From Siderastrea radians (Eukaryota > Cnidaria > Anthozoa > Scleractinia > Rhizangiidae): a stretch of 64,000 bases of DNA. Positions 1-10,817 of the stretch are shown here, in pieces. Position 1 is the first letter of the stretch; the number at the start of each line of letters is the position of its first letter. The translations under genes and the position numbers were made by a program. The DNA is taken from assembly GCA_964017195.1 (NCBI GenBank), contig OZ024897.1, positions 36,923,536-36,987,535 on the forward strand. Direction: 5' to 3'. Under the pieces are notes generated by a model. That model worked only from the letters and a program-made list of their open reading frames with translations, had not been told where the DNA came from and made no database searches.

Positions 1-1070
1 CAGTTGGCTTCAGATTTTCAAACAATGTTCTCTTCTTAGTTTTTTTCTCTTGGTTTATAGTCAAAGTATTTTACAAAGACATTTTCATGACACCAAATTG
101 TGTGATACTATTACAGATTTGTCTATTGCTGTACCCATTACCAACTCTCTGACTTTGCTCATAACAACACTAGTTGGGAGGATTTTGGGAGAAGGCAAAA
201 TCAATGCAGGTATTCATTATCTCTGACTGATTGACGAGGTTACATGCATGCGATTCTATAGAAAGTATTATAATGTAACATGAGCAAAACATCTGCCTCA
301 TACCCAGGCATCTCAAATGTGTCGGAAAAAAGCAGAAAGAAGAGGCCGATGAGTAGCTCGCGCAGTGGAACATGGGAAAGTTTAGCATTAGTGCAAAGGA
401 CCTTGTGCACTCAGTCAATCTCATGCTCGATTCGAAATCCGGTAGAACCTGCCAAGGAACAAGGCAGTTCTTGGCTGATCTGTGTAATTCATTTGCCTGT
501 AGTATAGTTTCATACCTTTATTAGAAGCAGGTAATTTAAAACTAGAATGCTAATGCATACGTGCATATTTTCATAATACAATGTTACCTGCAGATAATAA
601 AATTCTACCAGTGAAAGAAAAAAATTTGTAGTCCTGAGACCTGGATAGGTTTGAATTCTGGGGTGCATGTATCCTAACCACAGTGCAACACATTACTGAA
701 TCAATTTTAAGAGGGAAATTAAGCCTAAAAGTCATTTGAGTCTGCTGAAAATAAGTAAGTAAAGTAAATAACAAGTAAATAAACAGACTATGCATGGGGT
801 AGTAGACATAGTAGACTAAAGCCAATTAAAAATCAAAATGGCTAAGCCAGAAATGACTGAATGCCCATACACCACTGCAACACTGCAAGAAATTCCCATA
901 GGATGCCCAAGAACTCTGTAGTTGAAGGGTGGCATAGTTCCAAGGATGGACACTGAAACCATGTTTTATTGTAATGTTTCATGCAGAATTGCAACACGAA
1001 TGTAGGCTTGAAGTTTGTTTACCCAGAAAACACAAATGCAAGAGAGCTGGTTAAATCCGGCAGGTTTCTC
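1..1070. other. Intergenic, no gene seen
   Basis: AT-rich sequence with only short chance reading frames. No splice-flanked coding block, known repeat or RNA gene was recognised on either strand. Confidence 0.5.
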
Positions 1071-1073
1071 TTA

Positions 1074-1324
1074 CAAGTCACATTCCACGGGTCACCCATA
1101 CAGGTCACATTCCACAGGTCACCCATACAAGTCACATTCCAGAGGTCACCCATACAGGTCACATTCCACAGGTCACCCATACAGGTCACATTCCACAGGT
1201 CACCCATACAGGTCGCATTCTTCAGGTCACCCATACAGGTCACATTCCACAGGTCACCCATACAAGTCACATTCCACAGGTCACCCATACAGGTCACATT
1301 TCACAGGTCACCCATACAGGTCAC
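1074..1324. repeat. 27-bp minisatellite, about 9 copies
   Basis: Tandem units built around CAGGTCACCCATACAGGTCA followed by CATTCCA, with a few substitutions between copies. The period of 27 is divisible by three, so several frames on both strands stay open across the array and give artificial repeat peptides. There is no splice context or start that makes any of them convincing as a protein. Confidence 0.9.
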
Positions 1325-1339
1325 TGTGTTACTGATAAA

Positions 1340-2470
1340 TAAACAAGCTAAACAGTGTCTCCTAGCCCTAAATCAGGCTAAAGCATCACCTAGTATGCCA
1401 GGGGACACTGTCCATTGTGTTTATATGTCAGCATTACAGTGATCTGTACTTGTGACCTGTAAAATACACCTCTTTATTAAGTCAGAATTTCAAGTTAACC
1501 TTTCCTTGATAATTGTAACCATGATTACCATCAAAAGCTGACAAGAAATTGTTTATTAATTTACAGGGACCTTCCTTGGAATGGTCCTGGTTATATCTGG
1601 TGTGAGCATTTGTGTTATGGATCAAGCTACGTAAAGGCAGGTGTAATAGAATTCGTGATTCTGCCACCTGTCAAATGCGAGGAAAAGTATGTTTCTTACT
1701 GGTCATGGAAAACCTGTGGTGTCTGGAATTTTATAGCTTTATTATCCCGGCTTGGAAAGTCATGGAAATTTAGAAGTGTTTGTCATGAATAACAAGAAAA
1801 GAGAAGAGAAAATGAAGCAAGTAAAGAATGGAACTATTACCACGAAGCCAGAGGCTAGTTTTGACATTTTTTTGGAAAGGATTGGGTTGACATCAGGTCA
1901 TGGAAAAGGGTGGAAAGTTCAGGAATTTCAGCAGCTCAGAAGGATATGAACCCTGTAAAGGGAAAACAGAAGGGTGTGGTTCCCATCACTAAAACAAATA
2001 GCTCCAGTTTCAGCGGGAAAGTTTTCACTAATAAGAGCTGCAAATAACGGCTTGGAAAGGGAAATTTCATTTAAAAATTTACAGTTTTCATCGTATGAGC
2101 ATGATTTTTGGACATTTTAATGCCAAAACATGATCAACGACCTCTCTTGAGCCACGAAAACCTCTTTTGAGCCACGAAAACCTCTTTTGAGCCATAAGAG
2201 GCATGAAGAAATGCCCTTGTGGGTACTATTTTCAACGATGTTAAAAATCAAAGGCTCTTTTTTGCATGGATCATGGCATGTAGGGGAAAATGTACTACTT
2301 CCGACCGGGTATCCCCTCTAGTTGGGCATGTAACGCATTTTTTCATGCCTCTCTAAACCCAATACTGTTGGAAGCAAACTTAAGAGGATTTCATTGAGGA
2401 AAAAATTTGGTAGGGCATGTTTCGGAAAAGTTCATGCCCTGGATGCTTTTTTCGCTCAGGAACAATCTCT
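1340..2470. other. Intergenic with a 20-bp tandem repeat
   Basis: No gene recognised. At 2141-2197 a 20-bp unit starting CCTCTTTTGAGCCACGAAAA is repeated three times. The rest is AT-rich with scattered single GGGCATG or CATGCCC motifs (near 2320, 2412 and 2433) that foreshadow the palindrome cluster next to it. Confidence 0.5.
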
Positions 2471-2755
2471 ACCGAGCGACCGGGAGAAGACTGGGTTTGA
2501 GGCGAAAAAAAGTCATGCCGGGCATGAAAATCGAAATCTCATGTCCGGCATGACTTTTTTTCTCGTCTCAACCCAGTCTTCTCTCGGTCGAGCCAGATTT
2601 CATGCCGGCATGAAATCTGGCTCTACATGCCCGGCATGAAAATCGGCTTTACATGCCCGACATGAAAATCGGCTTTTCATGCCCGGCATGAAAATCGACT
2701 TTGTATGGCCAGCATGAAAATCGACTCTACATGCAGGGCATGAAAACCAACTTGA
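2470..2755. repeat. Palindromic CATGCCCGGCATG cluster with a 50-bp inverted repeat
   Basis: The left part (about 2470-2606) is an inverted repeat with arms of roughly 50 bp; each arm contains a version of GAGAAGACTGGGTTTGAG followed by an A-rich run and CATGCCGGGCATG. Downstream, at least five more near-palindromes of the form TCATGCCCGGCATGAAAATC follow at about 25-bp spacing. Each short unit is self-complementary. A second cluster of the same unit lies at 8770-9110. Confidence 0.8.
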
Positions 2756-2759
2756 AAAT

Positions 2760-4330
2760 TGCCTGGTATAAACTTAAGTAAAATTTGAGTTGACACGCTC
2801 AGTGGGTATAAAGTCAGTTTTCTATTCAGGTGGAAACGGCATTTTTTTCTCCACCGTCGTATCTAAATTGAAAGAAATTTGCTAACAATGAAGGATTATA
2901 AAAAATCCAGCGTTTATCAAAAGTGTAAACAATGAGATGACCCTTGGTTGACTCCTACAAATGAACTGAAATTCTACATTCATCCGTCCCCACACTGACA
3001 AATTGTCTCTTCCAGAACCTTTACTGGCCCAAGTACTTACAATACTCAAAGTGTCAAACGTGGACGCAACAGGGGGTAGTTAGAAATCCTTTATTATTGA
3101 TTTGTTGCAGTCCAATGAAATGCTTATACAACATACCATATCCTACACATACGACTCCTTAGAGTGTGCTCAATGATAAAACTTAGATTATCAACCTTCT
3201 CATACGATAGCAGAACAATTAAGAGGCCTTTAATTTAACTCGATGACCAATACCAAAAGAAGTTAGTAGTCTACTGGTAAGCTACTGCTATCCTATGATA
3301 CAAGTTTTTTCCACATTCTGGGAAAAATAAACTGCACGTGGTCCCAAGCTCAGAATACCCAACATAACTCAATTTCCCAATTTTTACTGTTTACTTATTT
3401 AACCTCTGATGGTTAAGAATTAACTGGTCATTTTTCATACAGGGCAGTGAGTACAGATGTAATATTGTATACTTTACACCGATCAACATCAGGCTAAGTG
3501 CAGTTATTCTAAGTTCACTATTCAGGACCCAGGAGGAGGCGGTACTCCTCGGAATTTTTAGTGGGGGTGTGCTGCCAAGTTTTCCAGTGTAACTTTCCAA
3601 TACATGTTTTTAGCCCTAACCTCTGAATCCATACCCATTTTCAGACACCCAAATCAGACTTTCAGATCAAAACAGTCAAAGTCCATACCCATTTTCAAAC
3701 CAAAAAGCCATACCCCTTGGGGCAGCAGATATCTATACAGCTTATACGGGGGGGGGAGGGATACCCTCTGCCCCCCTGGCTCTTTGGGATTCAAGTGCCC
3801 CTATTTTAAAAGTAACATCTTCCCTATAGACTTATTTATTGAAAGGAATAGGGAGGTTGGAGGCAGGTTGTGGTGATGGGGGGGGGGGGCAGGAGGGGGG
3901 GAGATGCTATGATAAATTTCAAATATTCCAAATAAGCATCAATGTTTCCCTGAACCCTTGAAGGTACTAAAGACAGTTCATTTGGTTTTGCTCATGTGGA
4001 TGGATGCCAAAGAGGACTATGAGGGGGAATCATAATTTTTTCACTGGGTCATTGCATGCAGGATGGAATATGTGACCAAGAGAAAAATAATATTCCATGT
4101 CAGTCTCCTTTGCAAACAGTGTAATTTAGACGTCATGGCTGTCTGTGAGGTCAAAATGGCTAGGTATAGTGTGATAACATGGCTCCATGCTTGTAAAATA
4201 ACATGTTTAAAAGGCCAAATTTAACCACTTTGAGCTCCCCAACACAAAAATCAATTTTCACCAAAAATCCCCTTTCCCCAATTAAAAACCATCTGATGGA
4301 AACAGACCATCATGGTCAGGAAACAGACTA
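2760..4330. other. Intergenic, G-run tracts
   Basis: No coding block recognised. Poly-G/GA tracts occur near 3750-3765 and 3877-3900. The remainder is AT-rich single-copy-looking sequence. Confidence 0.45.
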
Positions 4331-4334
4331 TGTC

Positions 4335-4578
4335 AGGACCTGGTTGTTCAAAGCACGGTTAAGGTAACGCCAGATTAGCTTCAATTTTTTATTCACTTTT
4401 AATCCATAACAAGGTGGATTCCAGTAAATTATTTTCACTTAATAATTTGACTTTGGCTACTTTAAATTGCCACATGAAGTTAGCAGCGGTAACACTTTTT
4501 AACATCAAGAGAATCAGAAACCTTGTACAACATTTAACCCAAGGTTAGCGCTAATCGGCTTTCGAACAACCGGGCCCT
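4335..4578. mobile_element. MITE, GGTTGTTC terminal repeats (copy 1)
   Basis: About 244 bp bounded by imperfect inverted ends, AGGACCTGGTTGTTCAAAG on the left and the complement of AGGGCCCGGTTGTTCGAAAG on the right. The interior carries blocks such as GATTAGC and AATCCA that recur, inverted, in a second copy at 34497-34727. It has no coding capacity, as expected for a non-autonomous DNA element. Confidence 0.7.
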
Positions 4579-4679
4579 GTTCCCATTTTAATTATAGGCA
4601 AAAAATTTTAAAAAATCAATAAATATATTTCTACTTTTTAAACCAAATGCTTTATCTACTTTGAGGAGTTACTCCACAT

Positions 4680-4778
4680 TCATTTTCCATTTTCCTTTTC
4701 TATGTCTGTGTTTTTGCTTGTCCTATTTTTTGGCTCCACCCAGGAGGGTTTCCTCTTCACCAGGAATTCTTTCTTAAG
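4680..4778 (-). CDS. Chromodomain-like protein, terminal exon
   Basis: Acceptor ...TTTTCAG at 4779-4785, then 32 codons and a TGA. The peptide begins LKKEFLVKRKPSWVEPKN, which resembles the second half of a chromodomain (consensus keyLVKWkgy...sWEP.n). A lysine-rich tail ending DIEKENGK follows. Joined in phase 0 to the exon at 5450-5530 it gives a continuous chromodomain-like segment. The canonical W of VKW is R here, and the segment between VK and SW is shorter than usual, so methyl-lysine binding is doubtful. It could be a cellular chromo protein, or a spliced relic of a retroelement integrase tail. The rest of the gene was not found. Confidence 0.45.
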   Translation of the reverse strand, partial: LKKEFLVKRKPSWVEPKNRTSKNTDIEKENGK

Positions 4779-5449
4779 CTGAAAACAAGAAATTGAACAT
4801 AAGGATAAATGACAACTATGTTATGACTGTTGTGATAGTACTTAATAACACACAGAGGGCTTCCCTGGTTAACTGAACCCTTGGTTTGACGCACCCTTGG
4901 TTAACTGAATAGAATCACCTTAGTATCAATTGTCAAAATTAATACACGAACTAACATCTTGCAGAACAACTCTTACAATCTATTGATCACTTCATATTTT
5001 TCAGTGTCTGTGGCCTGTTACAGGTGTCGTATATTTGTGAGAAGCAAAGTAAAGAAAGTTGATCAAACATAAAAGTCAGAGTCTTGATGTTGAAGGAAAT
5101 TCTTAGATATAAGGAGAACATGCAGTCAGGAGACTGCATGGGGCTAATAAACGGGTTAAATAGTGCACATAAAGGGAGTTTTTAGCACTCCTAGGTTATG
5201 ATCAGGATACCTGAAGTAACTAGAATAAATAATGCTTCCAACTGTTTGATTAAAATTATTTTGTCGCAGGGACAGGTGGTATAAGCAATGCATAGTAAGC
5301 AGAGATTTTTTGTCAATTTTCTTTGAAATAGCAGATGATGTCACACAGAAGGAATTGTCATTCTGACCTATCTCCACCCCATGTCTTGCCAATTGTAAGC
5401 TCTTGCCTCAAGCGTATTCCAACCTAAAACTAAGAATTTATCTACTTAC

Positions 5450-5530
5450 AGTTCTATGATTTATCCTCTCCTTGATAACCCTCTTTACTGGCCATTCTCC
5501 CTTTTGGAGTGACAAATTTTCTGGTCTTTG
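5450..5530 (-). CDS. Chromodomain-like protein, penultimate exon (5' limit unsure)
   Basis: The reading frame that ends in phase 0 at the good donor GTAAGT (5444-5449) is open from 5530. It encodes a peptide containing GEWPVKRVIKERINHRT, matching the first strand of a chromodomain (W.V.rIl.eRi). A TAA lies just upstream in this frame, so the acceptor must be internal; the AGs near 5526 and 5521 are candidates, both with weak pyrimidine tracts. A second frame is open across much of the block but hits TAG just before the donor. No convincing first exon was found; an ATG-led peptide at 6536 ending at GTAAGC is possible but unproven. Confidence 0.4.
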
Positions 5531-5555
5531 TTAGCCATTTAGTCCAGGTACTGGC

Positions 5556-6575
5556 CTGAGTAAACCTAAAAATATTTAAGTGAAACTAAACTATAATTAA
5601 TGCAACCCTCAACAAAGTTACAATTGTTGTTGTTGTTCTTGTTAAACAATAATGAATGACCTGATTAAGGCAATATTAATTTTCACTTTTACTGACACGA
5701 AAAACACAATAGTCACCTGAATTTTAGGATCGGGAAAACAAGGTTGCCACTCATCAGACAAAAACCGTCCCTGAAATTTCCCGTTTTTCTGTTAACCACA
5801 ATCCAGTTTTCACTGATCATGAATGACAAAAACTATTTGAAACGATGTTACCTTTCCAACATGAATAAACCTTTGTCAAGTCTGTTGACGAGCTAAGTAA
5901 ACCTAAAACTCTTTGAGTTTGACTAATATCACGGCTTGATGCAAAGTTACTTTTAAGCTTACCTGAACTTTACGTTTAAATGCTTTACATTTACCTGAGC
6001 TTAAAAAAATCTGTTTTTCTCTTAAACTGAAATAGGACGAAATAGATTGTGTGTGTAAAACAGGAGGTCAAAGTTTGCGACCATAAGCAAACAACAGAGA
6101 AATAACATATTCCTGTTAAAAGTATAAAGTGAAACCGAAGCCAATAAGCTGAGTATGCAGCTGAATATAATGTCGCTGGTTTAACCACGAGACTAGCTAT
6201 AGTGACCAACAGAAGACAAACAATCAAACGAAAAGAAAGAGATATAAGAAACAGTCTTCGCCGCGAAGACAAAGAAGAGCAAGTGTTAAGTTTATGTAAG
6301 CTTACTTACCGGGGAAATAAACTGCCACCGGACACTCACAGGAGGTTAAAGTTTCTCAATAAAACCATTTGCGTATCTGCAGAACGAAGATAGATGAACC
6401 AGCTGGAAAGGTGAGAGACAGAAATGCCGAAAAAGCGATTACGCGAATATGAAGCAAGTGACGCCACAAATATAAGCTTACGCCACAAAAATTCACCCTT
6501 TTCCGACAGCACTTCGGCTGCTTTGTTTGCCGACAAAGTCCTACTAAAAACACTTTGACGCTCGAATATTCGGGT
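5556..6575. other. Probable intron / 5' region, nothing certain
   Basis: No domain-bearing exon recognised. A minus-strand ATG at 6536 opens 18 codons up to a GTAAGC donor and might be a first coding exon, but nothing ties it to the downstream chromodomain exons. Confidence 0.3.
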
Positions 6576-6580
6576 TTCTT

Positions 6581-6650
6581 TAGTCCAGTTCTGGCCCCTC
6601 TCTCTTTGTCACGCAACGCTGGGAATGAGAGAGGGGCCAGAACTGGACTA
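6581..6650. mobile_element. 70-bp TAG...CTA foldback with 9-bp TSD (E1)
   Basis: Perfect 24-bp terminal inverted repeats beginning TAGTCCAGTTCTGG enclose a 22-bp centre containing GTCACGCAACGCTG. The element is flanked by a perfect 9-bp direct repeat, GGGTTTCTT, at 6572-6580 and 6651-6659. It has no coding capacity and would form a near-complete hairpin. Related by end sequence and target-duplication length to the elements at 10744, 17064 and 26341. Confidence 0.85.
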
Positions 6651-6659
6651 GGGTTTCTT

Positions 6660-7660
6660 CGGCTGACGCGAATTCATACGCTGACGTTCTCTCGCTTTTG
6701 AACACGCAATTTATCGTCAGCAAGGTAAAAATTTCGTGCGCAAAAGAGCAAAACAAGAAAGTATCCCAGGCGCAAAGAAATGTTACTCGACGTTTTCAGC
6801 CTTCCCTCCGTTTAACTAACTGGTAAGTTTGTTTACATTGTTTTTACCGCTGTGTATGTTTCTCACGCAACGTCAATTGAAATTTCAACTACGTAGTTCA
6901 CATCCAAATGACCGATGTGTAAGCTAATTAGTTTCTTATCAGCGCTCTAGCTCCGTGGACTCAAATTTTCTTACTTCCAATTTGTTTTGTATATACAGGA
7001 TTTGCAATAAAGGTGTTCAAATCTGGACGGCAGATGTGTGAATCCCACAGACTTTGCAATCGGACGGTGAGGATATTCTACCAGGACCTGCCGAATAATT
7101 CAAGACATTTAAAAGTAAGTTGAAACGATTTTTTAAAGAATGACAATAGGCTCAAATCAAGATCAGAGTCCACCATTCGGCATTTACCTGACTGTCTGTC
7201 AAAACGGCTATATTCCAAAACAACCGAAAACTTCCTTAAGCAGTACGTTGTGGTGATTATCCGTAGCTTCCTGTAAAGTAGTTCCGTTGTTGTTTTTGTA
7301 AACCATGGACAGAATAAACCAAAAAATCACTGACTATAAATAAGACTTCGGTGGCCATTTTGTCAAAAAGGAAACCATGGAGGAACCGCTGAGTATGATT
7401 TCTGCTTTTGCTGGCTCAACAAGGGAAGGAAATTTGGGATTGGCATCGCGAAGACCAGTTTTCGGATTCTGAATCACTCGGGTATTTATTATCTGTTGTT
7501 ATACGGACAGGATGATTGCTGAAACGATAACAGTTTGCCTTGTGAAATACCTAATACAGCGTATGTCTTTAAAAGTAACGAAAACACAAATGTGAAAAGA
7601 AAACGCAACCCTAATTCAAGGAATCCATGGTTCCCACTGATGTAGTTGTCGCTTATCGGA
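6660..7660. other. Possible non-coding exons on + strand
   Basis: A block from about 6999 to 7112 lies between TATATACAG and a GTAAGT donor, and another GTAAGT follows at about 6822. These look like splice-bounded untranslated exons of a plus-strand transcript, but no open frame or downstream coding exon was found. Treat as a weak suggestion. Confidence 0.2.
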
Positions 7661-7666
7661 AGTTAA

Positions 7667-8020
7667 GGACGGTGCCTTCTAATACAGATGTATTTTTGCA
7701 AAGGTTATGACTATGGGGAAAAAATAGATCTTAGCAAGGGTTATTGGAATCCAAAAAGAAAAATGTGGGTAACCACGCATGTTCCAGAGATAACTAGTTA
7801 AGCAAACATAATTTCTAAAAAAGCGTTAAAATACAAAGAATGTATGGCAATTTCTTTCCAAATTTAAGCTCAATTATCTCTGAAAAATGCGTGGTTACCC
7901 CCAATTTTCTTTTTGGATTCTGATAGCCCTTGCTAAGATCTGCTTTTTCCACATAGTCATAAGCCACGCAAAAACATTGTTGCTTTAGGGGGCAAATTCC
8001 TTAAGAAATCCGAATATCCC

Positions 8021-8053
<33 letters not shown>

Positions 8054-8065
8054 GTGGCACCGTCC
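7667..8065. mobile_element. TTAA-flanked foldback DNA element (399 bp)
   Basis: Ends are GGACGGTGCC and its complement, with TTAA directly outside on both sides (7663-7666 and 8066-8069). Long internal segments are also inverted copies of each other: the blocks with GACTATG, GATCTTAGCAAGGG, AATCCAAAAAGAAAA and GGTAACCACGCAT occur in both halves. TTAA target sites are typical of piggyBac-type transposition. It is non-coding, hence non-autonomous. Its right subterminal region shares a double CTGCGCA arrangement with the element at 12688. Confidence 0.75.
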
Positions 8066-8765
8066 TTAAAAACAATGGAAAATTTCACCGCCTAAAAGTG
8101 GACGCTTACGGAGGTGGTTGCTTGTGGCAGATATAGTGAATTGACTGGGGGAATTTAGGTGGTCGCTGTCAAGGGAGGTGGTCGCACTGGGAGGTTCGAC
8201 AGTAGATACTTCACCCTGAGCTTATGTCAACTGTGCATCTATTTGTTCTTCTCTTTAATATATTTGTCTCTTCACTTTGCAGTCAAAGACGTCCAAGCCC
8301 AATACAACGCTATGGAATAGGAGGACAGCGTCAATGTTGTCCGCACAGAAGCTTTTATCATAGCATATGAGTGCGAGTGAGTGTGCGAATGAGTGTGTTG
8401 GTGGGTGGTGGTTGATTCAGTAACTGAGCTGAGCATTATTGACCAAAGAAGTGCATTACTGGTAGTGCCAATTCTAAGAATGTTTTCATAAGCTATTGAT
8501 ACCAATGTAATCAAACACTGATGGGGGGAACGAATGGTCGACTAAAGAGTATTATACTGTGAACTTCAGGAACAAAACCATGAAAATAAAAGGTTACAAA
8601 CTTTTTCTCGACAGAATTTGTTTATTGAGTGGTTTAGAGGATTGCAATGAGATCACCAGTCACTGAAAATCGGGTCCAGGAAGATTGCATGACACAATCC
8701 GAGCGCCATTTAATGAACTTACCAACAGAAAACGTCCAAATTTTCTACTGCATATAAGGCAAGAA
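8066..8765. other. Intergenic, no gene seen
   Basis: Short chance frames only; a GTGAGTGTG-rich simple stretch lies at 8366-8408. Confidence 0.4.
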
Positions 8766-8769
8766 ATAA

Positions 8770-9110
8770 ATTTCATGCCCCGCATAAAATTGGTTGAGAC
8801 CAAAATTCATGCCCGGCCAGACATGAAATCAGCCAAATAGATATTTTCATGTCAGGCATGAAATTTAGGTTTCCACCGATTTCATGCCCGGCATGACATT
8901 TAGATTTTCATGCCGGGCATGAAATGCACCTCGTTTCCGTGCGGTAGCCTCGATATCATCCGATTTCATGCCCGGCATGAAATTCAGATTTTCATGCCGG
9001 GCATGAAATTGAACCTCATTTCCATGAACTAGCCTCGATATCATCCTTGGCAAGAGTTGAAACTTTCAGGCTGCAGGGCATGTGCCGAGCTTTTTCATGC
9101 CCTGGAGATG
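8770..9110. repeat. Second palindromic CATGCCCGGCATG cluster
   Basis: About eight units of TTTCATGCCCGGCATGAAA or its G/C-swapped form occur here. Within the cluster an 84-bp segment is tandemly repeated (starts near 8878 and 8962); each copy carries two palindromes and ends TAGCCTCGATATCATCC. Same unit as at 2470-2755. Confidence 0.8.
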
Positions 9111-9614
9111 AGGTTTTATTAAGTGGCCCACTGCCTGGATTTTTTAATGCTGAGGCTTTGGAAATTTGAAAATTTTGGAAAATGTGATGGTTGGAACTGA
9201 TTTCTGCTTGAATTTGGCATGAAGAGATAAATTTCTTGTCAAAACCATTGTTTTTCCATTTTTTCATTGAAATTTCACTTTCCAAGCCGTTAAATTCATT
9301 GATGGACAATTTTTCATTCAAAATTGTTAGTTTGATATTTGAATTCACTGAATCGCAGTTATTTAGTTTGATTTGCATTTAGCAACCTGTGCCAAAAGCT
9401 CTACACCACTGTCAGAGTTTGTCAAATTACTTGCAAATTACAATGGCAAGCAAACGGCTTTACAGTGACTGATATGGGATGAGCTTGATCCTAAACACGG
9501 CTCAGTCCTATGCCATCGCTGTCTTGCCATTTTTGGTCGCACAAATTATTTATTCGAGTAATATAACATCAATTTATAATTTAGTCTGATTATAAAGAAA
9601 TAGCAATTAGACGA

Positions 9615-9790
9615 GTAATTGAATGAAGAAAATTATCCTCGCAGTGATGTGCACAATTACACAATTTTTTCAGGCCTAATCGCAATTTCTTTAATTGCGT
9701 ATACCACTGCGAGGATCATTTTCTTTATTTGATTTCATTTCTACGGTTCACATATATGATTTGTCATATATTCATAATTTGTCATTTCAT
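9615..9790. mobile_element. SINE tail / foldback with CACTGCGAGGATCATT
   Basis: An inverted repeat joins AATGAAGAAAATTATCCTCG near 9624 to its complement ending near 9735. The right half, with CAATTTCTTTAATTGCG, CACTGCGAGGATCATT and a following TTCACATATATGA stretch, resembles the 3' part of a tRNA-derived SINE common in coral genomes (from memory, not searched). Non-coding. Confidence 0.5.
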
Positions 9791-9799
9791 AGATGAGCA

Positions 9800-10740
9800 G
9801 TATTCGCAAAACTATCTGAATTAGACGTGCCACAAGTCGAATGTGAGTGAGAAAGTCTACGTCTGAATGTGAGAATATTGACAGTTGTTTTCGAAAAAGG
9901 GATCTGTAAAAGGTGCAAAGTTAAAAAAAAAGTTTACTTATAAAGTACTGTTTTCAAGAAAATTAAAGAAGGAAAACGTTTAATTGTTGTCACGGTTGGA
10001 TGCTTTGTTGAAAGGAAGAAAAAAATTGTAGTGTAAACCAACAACTGAAAAAGAACAAGACTGAGGATGAGATCGAACGTCTGCGGTCCGTCCAGTTATC
10101 CCACCTTACCCATGAAATGTGAGATGAAGATCAATGTTAAAAAGGCACGTACAACAATACCGGGAAATACGTCTTCTACTCTTTTCGTGCAGGTTCTTTA
10201 ACCCTTTAAACCCTGACATAAAAATGCATATTCTCACTACTGATCTCCATACATTTCTTATGGAAATAGTAAGGAGAATTTGTCTAAATATCAAGACATC
10301 CTATCAGTGATCACTTCTTTTATTCTTGTCACTTGAATGTTCAAAGAAGTAGTGATTATGTAAAGAGAAATTTCATTTTCATCAGGGCTTAGGGCTTAAA
10401 CGGTTAACGTACTCGTGTTATTCATAATGATAAGATGTAGGAGAAACGTCCGACTGCTTTACGTCACCGTTCAATGACGCGATCATCTGACCTGAAACAA
10501 AGTGTTGGACAAAACCAGCATGATTTTTTTTAAAACGGTGATTGTAAGCCCCTGGTTAATGTTCGGCCGGATTGTAAGAACCCGCCATCTCCCGTTCTGC
10601 TGTCTGATGCCCTACCAACTAAGCTTACCACCAGGCGGGTTAGCGTATTCTCGTGATAAGCAGGGTCCCGAATAAACGACAGGCTCAAGTAAACGTTGGG
10701 TCAGCAAGGCCGAGCGTTTAATGTCTGTCGCCGCCTCGAA
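9800..10740. other. Intergenic with a decayed tRNA-like segment
   Basis: No gene recognised. The complement of about 10558-10640 contains an A-box-like AGCTTAGTTGGTAGGGC and a poor B-box, suggesting a decayed tRNA-derived repeat. The B-box match is too weak for an RNA gene call. Confidence 0.3.
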
Positions 10741-10743
10741 TAG

Positions 10744-10808
10744 TAGTCTCCTACGCAGCCGTTCTTAGAGTCGTCACGCAACGCTGAGAACGGCTGCGTA
10801 GGAGACTA
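10744..10808. mobile_element. 65-bp TAG...CTA foldback with 9-bp TSD (E2)
   Basis: 22-bp perfect inverted ends beginning TAGTCTCCTACGCAGC enclose a 21-bp centre containing GTCACGCAACGCTG, the same central motif as E1 although the stems are unrelated. Flanking 9-mers CTCGAATAG (10735-10743) and CTCGAACAG (10809-10817) differ at one position and look like an aged target duplication. Non-coding. Confidence 0.8.
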
Positions 10809-10817
10809 CTCGAACAG

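Noticed and set aside
1074..1324. CRISPR-like array
   Set aside because: Units are contiguous 27-bp tandem repeats with no spacers, in eukaryotic DNA.
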